A stretch of 62,483 nucleotides of DNA, taken from Cyclobacteriaceae bacterium. Its GTDB lineage: Bacteria; Bacteroidota; Bacteroidia; Cytophagales; Cyclobacteriaceae. Shown piece by piece: positions 27,004 through 35,227 of the stretch. The position numbers were made by a program, and so were the translations under genes. The notes beneath the pieces were generated by a model that worked only from the letters and a program-made list of their open reading frames with translations, had not been told where the DNA came from and ran no database searches. The DNA lies in contig JANXYC010000240.1 of NCBI GenBank assembly GCA_025350305.1, forward strand, positions 1 through 62,483. Reading direction: 5' to 3'. Position 1 is the first letter of the stretch, and every line of letters starts with the position of its first letter.

Positions 27004-27953
27004 GCAAAAAATTTTACAGCCTTGTTCAAATCAACATTTCCACCCGTGAAAATGATTCCAACTTTCTTGTTGATGAACTTTTGTTTGTTTTTTAAAACAG
27101 CCGCAAAAGGTACCGCACACGATGTCTCGATGATGATCTTAAGTCGTTCCCAAACGATTCGCATAGCAGCTACAATTTCTTCTTCGCTGACTGTCATAAT
27201 CTCTTTTACATTTTCCCGGATAATGGGAAAGGTTTTATCGCCCAATGACGTGAGTAACCCATCAGCAATACTGGCTGGTGGAGAGGCCGGTTCAATCTTT
27301 CCGCTTTTCATGGAACGGTAGGCATCGTTGGCCAGTTCGGGTTCGCCCGCCATCACGATCGTGGAGGGTGAAAAGTATTTTGTTGCCAGTGCCGTTCCAC
27401 TTAACAATCCGCCGCCGCCGACCGGTACGATAATGAAGTCAAGTCCCGGAACATCCTCGAAGAATTCTTTTGCGCAGGTGGCTTGGCCTTCCATCACATC
27501 ATAGTTGTTGAATGGATGGATTTCAGTTGCGCCTGTTTTTCTGACTACTTCTGCCAGAGTTGATTCCCGGGCTTCAAGCGTTGGCTCGCATTCAAAAATT
27601 TCGCCCCCGTACCCGCGCACCCCGCGCTTTTTAATTTCTGGTGCCGTGCGTGGCATCACGATATACGATTTCATGCCAAGAATTTTTGCCGCCCGTGCCA
27701 ATGCCTGAGCATGATTGCCCGACGAATGCGTGGCTACGCCTTTTATCCGTTGTTCGGGTGAAAGTTTCAGCGATGCGTTCATCGCGCCCCGCGCTTTGAA
27801 TGCTCCAACTTTTTGAAAATTTTCACATTTGAAAAAAAGCCTGCAGCCAGCCATTTCATCAATTGATGCGCTGGTCATCACCGGTGTGTGATGGATGTAC
27901 ATCTTAATACGTTCGTGAGCCGCTACAATTGATTCTTTCGAAGGAATATTCAT
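27000..27953 (-). CDS. PLP-dependent threonine/serine dehydratase (serine racemase-like)
   Basis: A 317-residue fold-type II PLP enzyme: the PLP lysine is in KVGAFKARGAMNA (near 53), the substrate loop is THSSGNHAQALARAA, and the phosphate-binding glycine loop is IVPVGGGGLLSGTAL. The size suits a catabolic threonine dehydratase or serine racemase without the C-terminal regulatory ACT domains of biosynthetic IlvA. The choice between those two cannot be made from sequence alone. It is coupled to a small downstream membrane protein and lies 33 bases after a nitroreductase gene on the same strand. Confidence 0.88.
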   Translation of the reverse strand: MNIPSKESIVAAHERIKMYIHHTPVMTSASIDEMAGCRLFFKCENFQKVGAFKARGAMNASLKLSPEQRIKGVATHSSGNHAQALARAAKILGMKSYIVMPRTAPEIKKRGVRGYGGEIFECEPTLEARESTLAEVVRKTGATEIHPFNNYDVMEGQATCAKEFFEDVPGLDFIIVPVGGGGLLSGTALATKYFSPSTIVMAGEPELANDAYRSMKSGKIEPASPPASIADGLLTSLGDKTFPIIRENVKEIMTVSEEEIVAAMRIVWERLKIIIETSCAVPFAAVLKNKQKFINKKVGIIFTGGNVDLNKAVKFFA

Positions 27954-27986
27954 TACAGTAGTTTATAATTAATTCGTCATAGGTCA

Positions 27987-28577
27987 TTACCCCCTCACCC
28001 ATTTTACTTTTTCCTCCAGCGGCCTTCTTCTTCCTTCCTGCAAAGAGCCTTTTGGCATACCGATGTTTAAAAAACCCAATAGCCTATCGTCCTTCCCTAA
28101 TCCAAAGAATTCCTTCGCCTCTTCAAAATAAGTAATGCCTCCTGAACTGAGATAGCAGCCAACGCCGTACGCGGTAGCGGTGAGATACATATTTTCAACG
28201 GCACAATATACGGCGCCAAGTTCTTCTACCTCGGGAACACTTTTCTTTTCATCGCGCTTCATTCCAATGGAGACTATGTGCGAGGACTTCATCGGCTTGG
28301 TGATCAACCCCTGATAACGTTCTTCCCGGAAGCTTCCATCGGCCCGGGTTACATTTGCATAGCATTCACCCTGGAAGGCTGCGAGTTTTTTCAAACCTTC
28401 TCCGGTAAAAACCACGAATCGCCAGGGCTCCGTCAGCTTGTGACTGGGTGCCCAGTTCGCATTTTCCAACATCTGCGTAACAATTTCATCGCTTACTCTT
28501 TCTCCCGTATAATCCTTTGGGAATATTGACCTCCTGCCATGCATCAATTGATTAATCTCAATTATGTTAAATTTCAT
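27987..28577 (-). CDS. Nitroreductase family protein
   Basis: The 196-residue flavoprotein has the nitroreductase pattern: RRSIFPKDYTGERVSDEIV (FMN phosphate arginines), NWAPSHKLTEPWRFVVFTG and GVGCYLSSGGITYFE. The family uses FMN and NAD(P)H to reduce quinones, nitro-compounds or flavins. Substrate and physiological role are unknown. It is probably the first gene of a unit with the PLP dehydratase. Confidence 0.9.
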   Translation of the reverse strand: MKFNIIEINQLMHGRRSIFPKDYTGERVSDEIVTQMLENANWAPSHKLTEPWRFVVFTGEGLKKLAAFQGECYANVTRADGSFREERYQGLITKPMKSSHIVSIGMKRDEKKSVPEVEELGAVYCAVENMYLTATAYGVGCYLSSGGITYFEEAKEFFGLGKDDRLLGFLNIGMPKGSLQEGRRRPLEEKVKWVRG

Positions 28578-28611
28578 TTCAAATTTCCTTTTCCTGCTAA
28601 GTTAAGTTTTA

Positions 28612-28620
28612 TAACTTTTG
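28612..28620 (+). promoter_or_regulatory. Candidate -7 element abutting the 28624 start
   Basis: TAACTTTTG, a one-base-longer variant of TAnnTTTG, ends 3 bases before the ATG at 28624. The -33 region is not recognisable. Confidence 0.25.
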
Positions 28621-28623
28621 CAA

Positions 28624-29328
28624 ATGCATTACATCCCTATTTTGCTTTTGTTTGTTTCTTGTTCAACGGTTTATGTGCCCAACACGCGAAACACGCCCCT
28701 TTTCCGGGAGCAAGGCGAAGCACAAATCTCTGGATACATTACTTCCGGCGGGCTGGAGGCACAGGGGGCCTATGCGCTTACCGACCACCTTGCCGTAATC
28801 GGAAGTTACGTTTATGGATCACAAAAGAACACCTACAAAAACACCGACTATGACTGGAAAAACAGTTTTGGTGAGGTTGGACTCGGGTATTTCAACCGCA
28901 GTCGCGGGGCGCGATATGAAGTATTCGTGGGTTACGGTATCGGGCAGGGAACCAGCTTGGATCAATATTCCTTTTTCGGATTGAACAATACAGTAGTTGC
29001 CACGGGCAAGAGGTCACGCCTATTTATTCAGCCGTCCATCGGTACGAACAATCGGGACTTTAATATTGCCTTTACTCCCCGCCTGGCCTACGTAGACTTC
29101 TCCGAGTTTAGCACTTCTTCTGCAACGACGAAACCAAAATACAGCGGGCAACTCTTTGTGGACCCGGCAATCACCACTAAATTCCGTTTGGCCGGAAATC
29201 TTCATGGTATTTTTCAATTGGGATTAACCGTGCCGATACCTGGAGAAGTGTATTATAAATACTCTGCCATGCAAGTAGCCCTGGGTATTCAGATAGACAC
29301 GGGAGGATTGAGGACGCGTGTCTATTAA
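28624..29328 (+). CDS. Lipoprotein-like outer-membrane beta-barrel protein
   Basis: ATG 28624 gives 234 residues beginning MHYIPILLLFVSCSTVYVP, a short signal with a lipobox (LFVSC). The body is a series of alternating strands (GEAQISGYITSGGLEAQGAY, YGSQKNTY, GEVGLGYFNR, FVGYGIGQG, GIFQLGLTVPIPGEVYYKYSAMQVALGI), consistent with an eight-stranded barrel or related fold. No named family was recognised. It is divergent from the nitroreductase gene, which starts 46 bases away on the other strand. Confidence 0.68.
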   Translation: MHYIPILLLFVSCSTVYVPNTRNTPLFREQGEAQISGYITSGGLEAQGAYALTDHLAVIGSYVYGSQKNTYKNTDYDWKNSFGEVGLGYFNRSRGARYEVFVGYGIGQGTSLDQYSFFGLNNTVVATGKRSRLFIQPSIGTNNRDFNIAFTPRLAYVDFSEFSTSSATTKPKYSGQLFVDPAITTKFRLAGNLHGIFQLGLTVPIPGEVYYKYSAMQVALGIQIDTGGLRTRVY

Positions 29329-29348
29329 GAGATGCCCTTATATCAGAC

Positions 29349-29633
29349 ATGATTTCCGAAAAACAATCTACCCTGCGCGCGCTTCAGCGAATCCCTTCCA
29401 TCGGCAAAGCATGCGCCAGTGATCTTTGGAATATTGGCATACGGAAAATTGAGGATTTAAAAGACAGAAATCCCAGAGAGCTGTATGAACAGCTGAATCA
29501 TGTTTCCGGACTCCGCCACGACATTTGCATGCTCTACACGTTTCGCTGTGCAGTTTATTTCGCATCCACTAAAAGACCTCAACCTGAAAAACTGAAATGG
29601 TGGTACTGGAAGGGGAAGACTTTCAATGAGTGA
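29349..29633 (+). CDS. Helix-hairpin-helix protein, Cdd1/mitomycin-resistance-type
   Basis: The 94-residue protein matches the Cdd1 (pathogenicity locus) family: LQRIPSIGKACASDLWNIGI is an HhH-like DNA-binding segment, followed by GIRKIEDLKDRNPRELYEQL and the Cys-rich HDICMLYTFRCAVYFASTKRP segment with a conserved KLKWWYWK end. The family name does not define a function; a DNA-related role is inferred from the HhH motif. It starts 20 bases after the beta-barrel lipoprotein gene. Confidence 0.82.
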   Translation: MISEKQSTLRALQRIPSIGKACASDLWNIGIRKIEDLKDRNPRELYEQLNHVSGLRHDICMLYTFRCAVYFASTKRPQPEKLKWWYWKGKTFNE

Positions 29634-29709
29634 ACCGAAATTATGCGAATGCATCAATTTTTGAACGATCTGTTTGCCAAAAACCGATTCCATAAGTAAT
29701 GATTTTGAT

Positions 29710-29717
29710 TATCTTTG
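29710..29717 (+). promoter_or_regulatory. Candidate -7 element for the gene at 29799
   Basis: TATCTTTG matches TAnnTTTG exactly, about 80 bases before the ATG at 29799. No well-spaced -33 TTG was found. Confidence 0.4.
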
Positions 29718-29798
29718 AAATACCCTTAACCCAAAAAATCACCAATTGGCATGAATTGTGGCGTAGGCTGAAGACTTTAAAAATTAAAATATACGCAT

Positions 29799-30644
29799 AT
29801 GAAATTTTTATCCGGATGTACAGCGTGGACAGTGATGATTTGTCTCGCGGTTCCCTCATCGGCGCAGTTTCTTAACAAGCTTAAGCAGAAAGCCGAAAAC
29901 AAACTAGAAAATTCCGTTGACAAGAAACTTGGTACGGGAAAACCCAACCAAAACCAAGGTCAAGGCCAGGGTGGGCAGGGCTCGGGTGGACTGGGCACAG
30001 GAGGTCAGGGTTCTGGCGGGCAAGGCATGAACGGCGGCAACTCCGGTGGAGGTGGGCTTGGCCAAAATCAGGGCGGTGGATTAATATCAACTCCTCCGGA
30101 TGTTAAACAAAATCTGGCGGATGGGGAGTCAGCATTTAAAAGTGGCAAGTTCGGAGAAGCTCGATACTCCATTCAGCAAGCCATGCTGGGCGTGGAACTT
30201 GAGATCGGAAATAAAATTCTGAAATCCCTTCCGGAAACGATCAGCGGCCTTGCCAAAGACGCTCCTTCCGACCAGGTGACGAGCACCGGTTCGGGCTGGG
30301 CAGGTCTTACGATCGTCCGCAAATACGCCGATGGAAAGGGCAAGGAGTTCCGCACCACCATTGCCAACAATGCGATGATGATGTCGGCCGTGAACATGTA
30401 TTTCAACTCCGGTGGATATGCACAACAAACCGGTGGTCAGCAAAACTGGAAGCAAATAAAGGTGAAAGGCAATCGCGCCATCATTGAGTTTGATCAAAAT
30501 ACGGGATATAAGTTAAGTGTGCCAATGGGCCAATCGTCTCTTATCGTTTTTGAGGGGGTGAGTTTTGCCACAGAAAATGATATGATGGCTGCTGCCAATT
30601 CCGTTGACATCGATGGCATCAAGAAGATGCTTGGCGAGCAGTAA
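29799..30644 (+). CDS. Exported protein with Gly/Gln-rich linker
   Basis: This is a 281-residue protein with a signal peptide (CLAVPSSAQ). A basic helical stretch follows (LNKLKQKAENKLENSVDKK), then a long low-complexity Gly/Gln/Ser linker (about 50-95, repeats such as GQGGQGSGG). The globular C-terminal domain (about 105-281) starts ESAFKSGKFGEARYSIQQAM and includes LPETISGL and NWKQIKVKGNRAIIEFD. No family was recognised. The C-terminal domain is homologous to the next gene by eye. It sits upstream of that paralogue and may share its transcript. Confidence 0.75.
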   Translation: MKFLSGCTAWTVMICLAVPSSAQFLNKLKQKAENKLENSVDKKLGTGKPNQNQGQGQGGQGSGGLGTGGQGSGGQGMNGGNSGGGGLGQNQGGGLISTPPDVKQNLADGESAFKSGKFGEARYSIQQAMLGVELEIGNKILKSLPETISGLAKDAPSDQVTSTGSGWAGLTIVRKYADGKGKEFRTTIANNAMMMSAVNMYFNSGGYAQQTGGQQNWKQIKVKGNRAIIEFDQNTGYKLSVPMGQSSLIVFEGVSFATENDMMAAANSVDIDGIKKMLGEQ

Positions 30645-30687
30645 TCGTTGTTGAATTTTTAATGTTCACAGACTAAAATTGATTCAA

Positions 30688-31293
30688 ATGAAAAAAATGA
30701 TATTTCTCTTGTTTTCCGTCGCATTGATTACAAATGTTTGCGCCCAGGATTTTGATAAAAACATAGCTGCCGCCAAGTCCTCCTACGCTGCCGGCAATCT
30801 GGAAGATGCGCGGTTCGCCATGGAGCAACTGCTAAACGACGTTGATGCTGCTATCGGCAAAGAGATTATAAAGATGTTACCCGCTCAAATGGGACCTTTG
30901 AAAACCAATGCCAAAGATGATAATGTTTCGGGCAGTTCTGCCGGAATCACAACTGGATTATATGTTCATCGCACCTATGGCCTGGATCCAAAAACTGCCG
31001 CACTTGAAATTATCAACAATTCTCCGCTGATGAATTCAATTGGCATGATTCTGAACACACCGCTCATGGGCAGCATGATGAAAAATGAAAACCAGAAAAC
31101 CTTAAAAATCCAGGGTTACAAATCGCTGCTTACAAAGAATCTTGATAGCGATACCGGCAAAACAAGTTACGAATTGCAGATCCCAATGAACAACACGTTG
31201 GTTACACTGAAAGTCGATGACACGAATGAGGCCGAGATCACCGGCTTTGCTAACGCAATTCCCTTGGCCAAAATCGCGCAAATCGCCCAGTAG
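30688..31293 (+). CDS. Exported protein paralogous to the 29799 gene
   Basis: ATG 30688 gives 201 residues with a signal peptide (MIFLLFSVALITNVCAQ). The mature domain matches the C-terminal half of the upstream protein in order: AKSSYAAGNLEDARFAMEQL, IGKEIIKMLPAQMG, GLYVHRTYG, IQGYKSLL and a long internal stretch with repeated N-x-P motifs (NNSPLMN, LNTPLMGS). It lacks the Gly-rich linker. The function is unknown; the pair looks like a local duplication with one copy tethered by the linker. A terminator follows. Confidence 0.75.
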   Translation: MKKMIFLLFSVALITNVCAQDFDKNIAAAKSSYAAGNLEDARFAMEQLLNDVDAAIGKEIIKMLPAQMGPLKTNAKDDNVSGSSAGITTGLYVHRTYGLDPKTAALEIINNSPLMNSIGMILNTPLMGSMMKNENQKTLKIQGYKSLLTKNLDSDTGKTSYELQIPMNNTLVTLKVDDTNEAEITGFANAIPLAKIAQIAQ

Positions 31294-31319
31294 GAAATAG
31301 CGAATTACGAATTACAAAT

Positions 31320-31347
31320 AAGGAGCTAAACGGCTCCTTTCTTTTAC
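31320..31347 (+). terminator. Intrinsic terminator after the paralogue pair
   Basis: AAGGAGC pairs with GCTCCTT around TAAACG, followed by a short T-rich tail (TTCTTTT). Confidence 0.7.
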
Positions 31348-31362
31348 CAATTAATCTCACTC

Positions 31363-31530
31363 ATGGGCATCGCGCTCTTGCTCCTGTTGGGTTTTGCTAT
31401 GATGCTTTTCGTTGGGTACTTCTTGTCCGCACCAACATACAGCGGCCCGGTCTCCGATCATTTTGATGGCAGAAAATTTTTTACGCCAATAGAAACATCA
31501 CTCAACCGTGATTTCGCACCACGGTTTTAA
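31363..31530 (+). pseudogene. N-terminal fragment of a metallo-beta-lactamase-fold hydrolase
   Basis: A 55-codon ORF starts MGIALLLLLGFAMMLFVGYF (a membrane helix) and continues LSAPTYSGPVSDHFDGRKFF. The SAP-Y-GP-SDHFDG-FF pattern is what I recall from the start of UlaG/NAPE-PLD-like MBL-fold hydrolases, which are normally about 300 residues or longer. After FFTP the frame runs into unrelated sequence and stops, and none of the zinc motifs (HxHxDH) is present. The stub overlaps the 3' end of the ACP-like gene on the other strand, which suggests a deletion here. Confidence 0.65.
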
Positions 31531-31729
31531 TCAGGTCTTTGATCGTTGAGTCCGGTGTAATGGCCACTTCGGGCAGTTGTACATGTAATCTTCGCTCGGT
31601 TTCAAACAAGACCCAATTCAACTCAGCAACTGTAGCGCCCAGGGACTTGAAATCCGTCTTGCTCGTTAGCGATTTCTGATGTGTGCTCAACACGTTTTGT
31701 AACACCGACAGCACAACTTTATTATACAT
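31502..31729 (-). CDS. Acyl-carrier-protein-like protein lacking the serine
   Basis: ATG 31729 (MYNKVVLSVLQNVLSTH) gives 75 residues; the in-frame TTG at 31774 is less likely. The second half follows the acyl carrier protein pattern: FKSLGATVAELNWVLFETER, RLHVQLPEVAITPDSTIKDL, corresponding to LGxDSLxxVELVxxLExxFxVxIP and the TVxDL end. At the place of the DSL motif there is A-T-V, so the serine that carries phosphopantetheine is missing. It may be an ACP paralogue with a structural role, or a non-functional relic. Confidence 0.6.
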   Translation of the reverse strand: MYNKVVLSVLQNVLSTHQKSLTSKTDFKSLGATVAELNWVLFETERRLHVQLPEVAITPDSTIKDLIKTVVRNHG

Positions 31730-31996
31730 AGACTTATGGTTTACCGGAAATGACTTGCCTTTATACGAATTCAATTGAATATTGGTTCATAACTCAATCG
31801 TATAGACGGCTATGTGCTCCGTTTATTCTGATTCGACTGTAATTCTTGGCGGTATTAGTTTATACACAACCGGTGTTGCACCCCGGATGGCAAAATTGAC
31901 TGGCAAGAGTTCGGGTGAGCGTAACAAATCTTCAAAGTTCATTTGAAAATGCCTTTTTTGGTCAATATTTGTGCTTTCCCACCCGGAGAAATGAAT

Positions 31997-32004
31997 TATC
32001 TTCG
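31997..32004 (+). promoter_or_regulatory. Weak -7-like element abutting the GMC start
   Basis: TATCTTCG differs from TAnnTTTG at one base and ends 3 bases before GTG 32008. Confidence 0.2.
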
Positions 32005-32007
32005 ATC

Positions 32008-33609
32008 GTGACCTATAACTACATCATCATCGGGGCCGGCTCCGCAGGCTGTGTTCTGGCCAATCGTCTCAGCGAAGACCCTGGAAAATCTGTTCTCCTT
32101 ATTGAAGCGGGTGGCAAAGACAGGCATCCAATGATCCACTTGCCAGGGGGCTACATGAAACTTCATCACAGTTCAGTCGATTGGAACTGCTATTACACAG
32201 AGCCACAGCCGCACCTCAACAACCGAAGAATTTATCATCCCCGTGGAAAAGTATTGGGTGGATCGAGTTCAACCAATGCCATGGCATACATCCGCGGACA
32301 GCGTGAAGATTATGACCGGTGGGCTTCGGAAGGTTGCACTGGATGGAGTTACGATGAGGTATTACCCTTTTTCAAAAAGTCTGAGAACAACGAGCAATTC
32401 GAAAATGAATTTCACGCAAAGGGCGGACTCCTGAACGTAACACAGGCGTATTGGTATCACACCGAGTTGGGTCAGGCATTTATAAAAGCATGTGCTGAAA
32501 AAGGAATTCCTCTTAACAACGATGTTAACGGTGCGCAACAGGAAGGGGTCGGATGGTTTCAGTACACGATGAAGGAATCAAAGCGTATGAGTGCCGCAAA
32601 AGCATTTTTGGTACCTGCATTGACCCGGAAAAATCTCACTGTGATGACAGGCGTCCAATGCAAGCGCATTGTCATTGAAAATGACCGGGCCACGGGCGTA
32701 GAATTTATGACAGGAGAAAACAACACACTCCTGGCTCACGCAACAAAGGAAATTATTTTAAGCGCAGGTACATTTGAGTCGCCGAAATTGTTGTTACTGT
32801 CCGGCATTGGTGCAAAAGATGGATTGTACCAACACGGTATCGAATTGAAAAAAGATTTGCCGGGCGTCGGAAAAAATCTGCAAGACCATCTTTTCTATCC
32901 GGTCAGCAGTTTGTGCAGCAAACCTATCAGCAACAATCACTACTTACCGCTTCACCGGCAAGCTCTCGAGACGGTAAAATATCTTTTCACGAAAAGTGGT
33001 CCGCTTTCGATTGGCCCATTGGAAGCTGTGGCGTTCATAAAATCCTCACCTGCAGCGGCCACTCCCGATATCCAATTCCAATTTACCCCTACCAATTCCG
33101 GAGACGAGAAAGTTGTGGACATGTACAACCTGAATACTTTTCCGAAAACTGACGGCTATACGATTCTGCCCTCCCAGGTGCGTCCGACCAGCAGAGGCTA
33201 TGTCGGCCTGCGGAACACAAATCCCTTCGATCCACCGGTCATTGATCCAAACTATTTGTCGGAGGACGAAGACAAGAAAATTTTAATTCAAGGTGGCAAG
33301 CGAGCATTCGAAGTTCTGGAAGCAAAGGCTTTTGAATCATTGCGCGTACGCACACACTTGCCGGCGGTTCACTCTTCGGATGACGAGTGGCTTCACTACA
33401 TCCAACACGTGGCGGAGTGTGTGTATCATCCGGTAGGAACTTGCAAAATGGGAGTAGATGAAATGGCTGTGGTGGATCCTGAACTTCGCGTGAGGGGAAT
33501 CGAAAGCTTGCGCGTGGTGGATGCCTCCATCATGCCATCCATTTGCAGCGGCAATACCAATGCACCTACTATTATGATTGCGGAAAAGGCATGTTCACTC
33601 CTCTTATAA
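32008..33609 (+). CDS. GMC family FAD-dependent oxidoreductase (choline dehydrogenase-like)
   Basis: GTG 32008 ([20 protein letters not shown]) gives 533 residues and places the FAD-binding GxGxxG at the N-terminus as the family requires. The 31 codons upstream to 31915 have no family character. Other features are the GMC signature [18 protein letters not shown], the second signature near 260, and the C-terminal active site with [16 protein letters not shown] and [13 protein letters not shown]. These enzymes oxidise alcohols or sugars. The substrate is unknown. It is a single gene near coaX. Confidence 0.9.
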   Translation: MTYNYIIIGAGSAGCVLANRLSEDPGKSVLLIEAGGKDRHPMIHLPGGYMKLHHSSVDWNCYYTEPQPHLNNRRIYHPRGKVLGGSSSTNAMAYIRGQREDYDRWASEGCTGWSYDEVLPFFKKSENNEQFENEFHAKGGLLNVTQAYWYHTELGQAFIKACAEKGIPLNNDVNGAQQEGVGWFQYTMKESKRMSAAKAFLVPALTRKNLTVMTGVQCKRIVIENDRATGVEFMTGENNTLLAHATKEIILSAGTFESPKLLLLSGIGAKDGLYQHGIELKKDLPGVGKNLQDHLFYPVSSLCSKPISNNHYLPLHRQALETVKYLFTKSGPLSIGPLEAVAFIKSSPAAATPDIQFQFTPTNSGDEKVVDMYNLNTFPKTDGYTILPSQVRPTSRGYVGLRNTNPFDPPVIDPNYLSEDEDKKILIQGGKRAFEVLEAKAFESLRVRTHLPAVHSSDDEWLHYIQHVAECVYHPVGTCKMGVDEMAVVDPELRVRGIESLRVVDASIMPSICSGNTNAPTIMIAEKACSLLL

Positions 33610-33665
33610 TAGTAAGAGAGTTGAGAATAGAAGGACTCCTCAATTCTCAACTTCCCATTCTGAAC
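33610..33665. repeat. GAGAATTGAG-type palindromic intergenic repeat
   Basis: GTTGAGAAT pairs with ATTCTCAAC around GAAGGACTCCTCA, between the GMC and coaX genes. Confidence 0.65.
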
Positions 33666-33676
33666 TGTCTTTTAAT

Positions 33677-33684
33677 TATCTTTC
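33677..33684 (+). promoter_or_regulatory. Weak -7-like element abutting the coaX start
   Basis: TATCTTTC differs from TAnnTTTG by one base and ends 4 bases before the coaX ATG at 33689. Confidence 0.25.
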
Positions 33685-33688
33685 CCGC

Positions 33689-34462
33689 ATGCTCCTCGCC
33701 TTCGATATCGGTAACAGTGACATTACCATGGGTTTGTGGAATGGGAACTCCTGGCAGGTGTGGCGGATACCCTCGCGGACCGATCAACCTGAACTTTTCT
33801 ATGGAATAAAAGTCCGCGACTACTTTTTAGAAGCCGCCCTGACCGTAGAGCAAGTGGAGGTCATTGTGGTAAGCAGCGTGGTGCCTGGACTGACTGACAA
33901 AGTAAAAAACGTGGTCCGGTCTCTTTTCAGACGGGAGCCGATCATGCTTGGTCCGGGGGTTTATGAAAAATTACCGATTGAAGTTTTGAATCCGTACGAA
34001 ATTGGGTCCGACCTGGTGGCCAATGCAACGGCAGCTTATTTTAAATTAAAGCAAACCTGCATTGTGGTGGATTTTGGAACAGCCCTTACGTTCACGACTG
34101 TTTCGGGAGAAGGAAAAATTTTAGGCGTATCGATCGTACCCGGTTTGCGCACGGCGGTGCGTGCTCTTTCGCAAAACACCGCCAAACTTTTTGATGTACC
34201 ATTGGAGATGCCAACGTCTGCATTGGGTCGAAATACTGTAACCGCTATCCAATCCGGCATCGTCATTGGCTATGAAGGGCTGGTAAAGGGTTTGGTGCAG
34301 TCAATACGGCAGGAACTAAAAATTGAATGTCCTGCAATCGCGACCGGCGGGCTTTCGTTTGTCATTACTTCGCTGAAAGGATTTTTTCAGATTGTAGACC
34401 CCTTGCTTACACTGGATGGCTTACGGATTATCGGTGAGCTGGTTAATGAGAAAAGAAGTTGA
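33689..34462 (+). CDS. coaX: Type III pantothenate kinase
   Basis: CoaX phosphorylates pantothenate in coenzyme A synthesis. ATG 33689 (MLLAFDIGNSDITMGLW) is chosen over the longer open frame because the phosphate-1 motif DIGNSD must be at the N-terminus; this gives 257 residues. Further motifs are the pantothenate-side segment GSDLVANATAAY, the phosphate-2 loop VVDFGTALTFTTV and GVSIVPGLRTAVRAL. All family hallmarks are present. A hairpin repeat lies just upstream. Confidence 0.95.
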   Translation: MLLAFDIGNSDITMGLWNGNSWQVWRIPSRTDQPELFYGIKVRDYFLEAALTVEQVEVIVVSSVVPGLTDKVKNVVRSLFRREPIMLGPGVYEKLPIEVLNPYEIGSDLVANATAAYFKLKQTCIVVDFGTALTFTTVSGEGKILGVSIVPGLRTAVRALSQNTAKLFDVPLEMPTSALGRNTVTAIQSGIVIGYEGLVKGLVQSIRQELKIECPAIATGGLSFVITSLKGFFQIVDPLLTLDGLRIIGELVNEKRS

Positions 34463-34553
34463 AAATCGAGAAGTTGAGGGGTTGGGAAGTTTTTCCATTC
34501 TCAACTTCTGGATTCACAACTCCTCAGTTCTCAACTTCCAATTATCTGTTGTA
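34463..34553. repeat. GAGAATTGAG-type palindromic intergenic repeat
   Basis: AGAAGTTGAG near 34472 pairs with CTCAACTTCT near 34500, followed by a second CTCAGTTCTCAACTTCC. It lies between coaX and the following lipoprotein. Confidence 0.65.
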
Positions 34554-34560
34554 ACTTAGC

Positions 34561-35115
34561 ATGAGATACACCATGAAGGCTACCGGCTTATTTTTCATCT
34601 GGGCCCTGTTATTGTACTCATGCAAAGAGGTGTCTTTCCGCGAGCCCCAGCCGGCGGAAGTGCCGGCTTTGACAGAAGTACCTAAATCTTTGCGGGGCAG
34701 TTTTGTTGGTTTGGATGACCAGGGAAAGGACACGGACACACTCATCATTGAGCCGTGGGGATATCATTTTAAAGATGCGAAAGACAACGACTGGTTGGGT
34801 CGCGGAGTGATCAGCGATTCATTGGTAATAAAATTCTATGAGCGTTACTGCTTCGTTAATTTTCGTTCGGGAGACCAATGGGTGCTGCGGATAATCAAAC
34901 AAAAACCTTCGGGTGATATTGCTTTCCTGTCGCTCAACGTGTCGGATGATGCAAAACGAAAAGTTATACTGAAAAAACTTTCTAAAAAATTTCCCGTCAA
35001 GGAGGTACAACGAAAAGACGATACGTTTTACCAGATTGCGCCGACCAAAGAGCAGCTCATTCAATTGATTAAGGATGGATTTTTTACAGGCAATGATTTA
35101 TCAAAAGTTAAATGA
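34561..35115 (+). CDS. Uncharacterised lipoprotein
   Basis: The 184-residue protein (start ATG 34561, or ATG 34573 four codons on) has a lipoprotein signal with LLLYSC. The mature part is beta-rich in the middle (SFVGLDDQGKDTDTLIIEPW, VISDSLVIKFYERYCFVNFR) and helical at the end (TKEQLIQLIKDGFF). No family was recognised. It follows coaX after a hairpin repeat and faces the convergent AsmA-like gene. Confidence 0.7.
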   Translation: MRYTMKATGLFFIWALLLYSCKEVSFREPQPAEVPALTEVPKSLRGSFVGLDDQGKDTDTLIIEPWGYHFKDAKDNDWLGRGVISDSLVIKFYERYCFVNFRSGDQWVLRIIKQKPSGDIAFLSLNVSDDAKRKVILKKLSKKFPVKEVQRKDDTFYQIAPTKEQLIQLIKDGFFTGNDLSKVK

Positions 35116-35227
35116 ATAGAAGATGAGAATCGAGAAGCTGAAGAGTTGAGAAGGTCAACAAGAAACATTCTATTTCCGACTTCTCAATTTCCCAATTCTC
35201 AACTCCTCCATTCTCAACTTCTCAATT
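35116..35227. repeat. GAGAATTGAG-type palindromic intergenic repeat
   Basis: GAGAATCGAGAAGCTGAAG and GAGTTGAGAAGG are answered by CTTCTCAATTTCCC, AATTCTCAACTCC and TTCTCAACTTCTCAATTC. This is the longest copy, and it fills the space between two convergent genes. Confidence 0.7.

Noticed and set aside
29945-30085. Possible CRISPR-like or tandem repeat in the Gly/Gln codons
   Set aside because: The repeats are GGN/CAR codon repeats of a protein linker with no spacers or constant repeat length.
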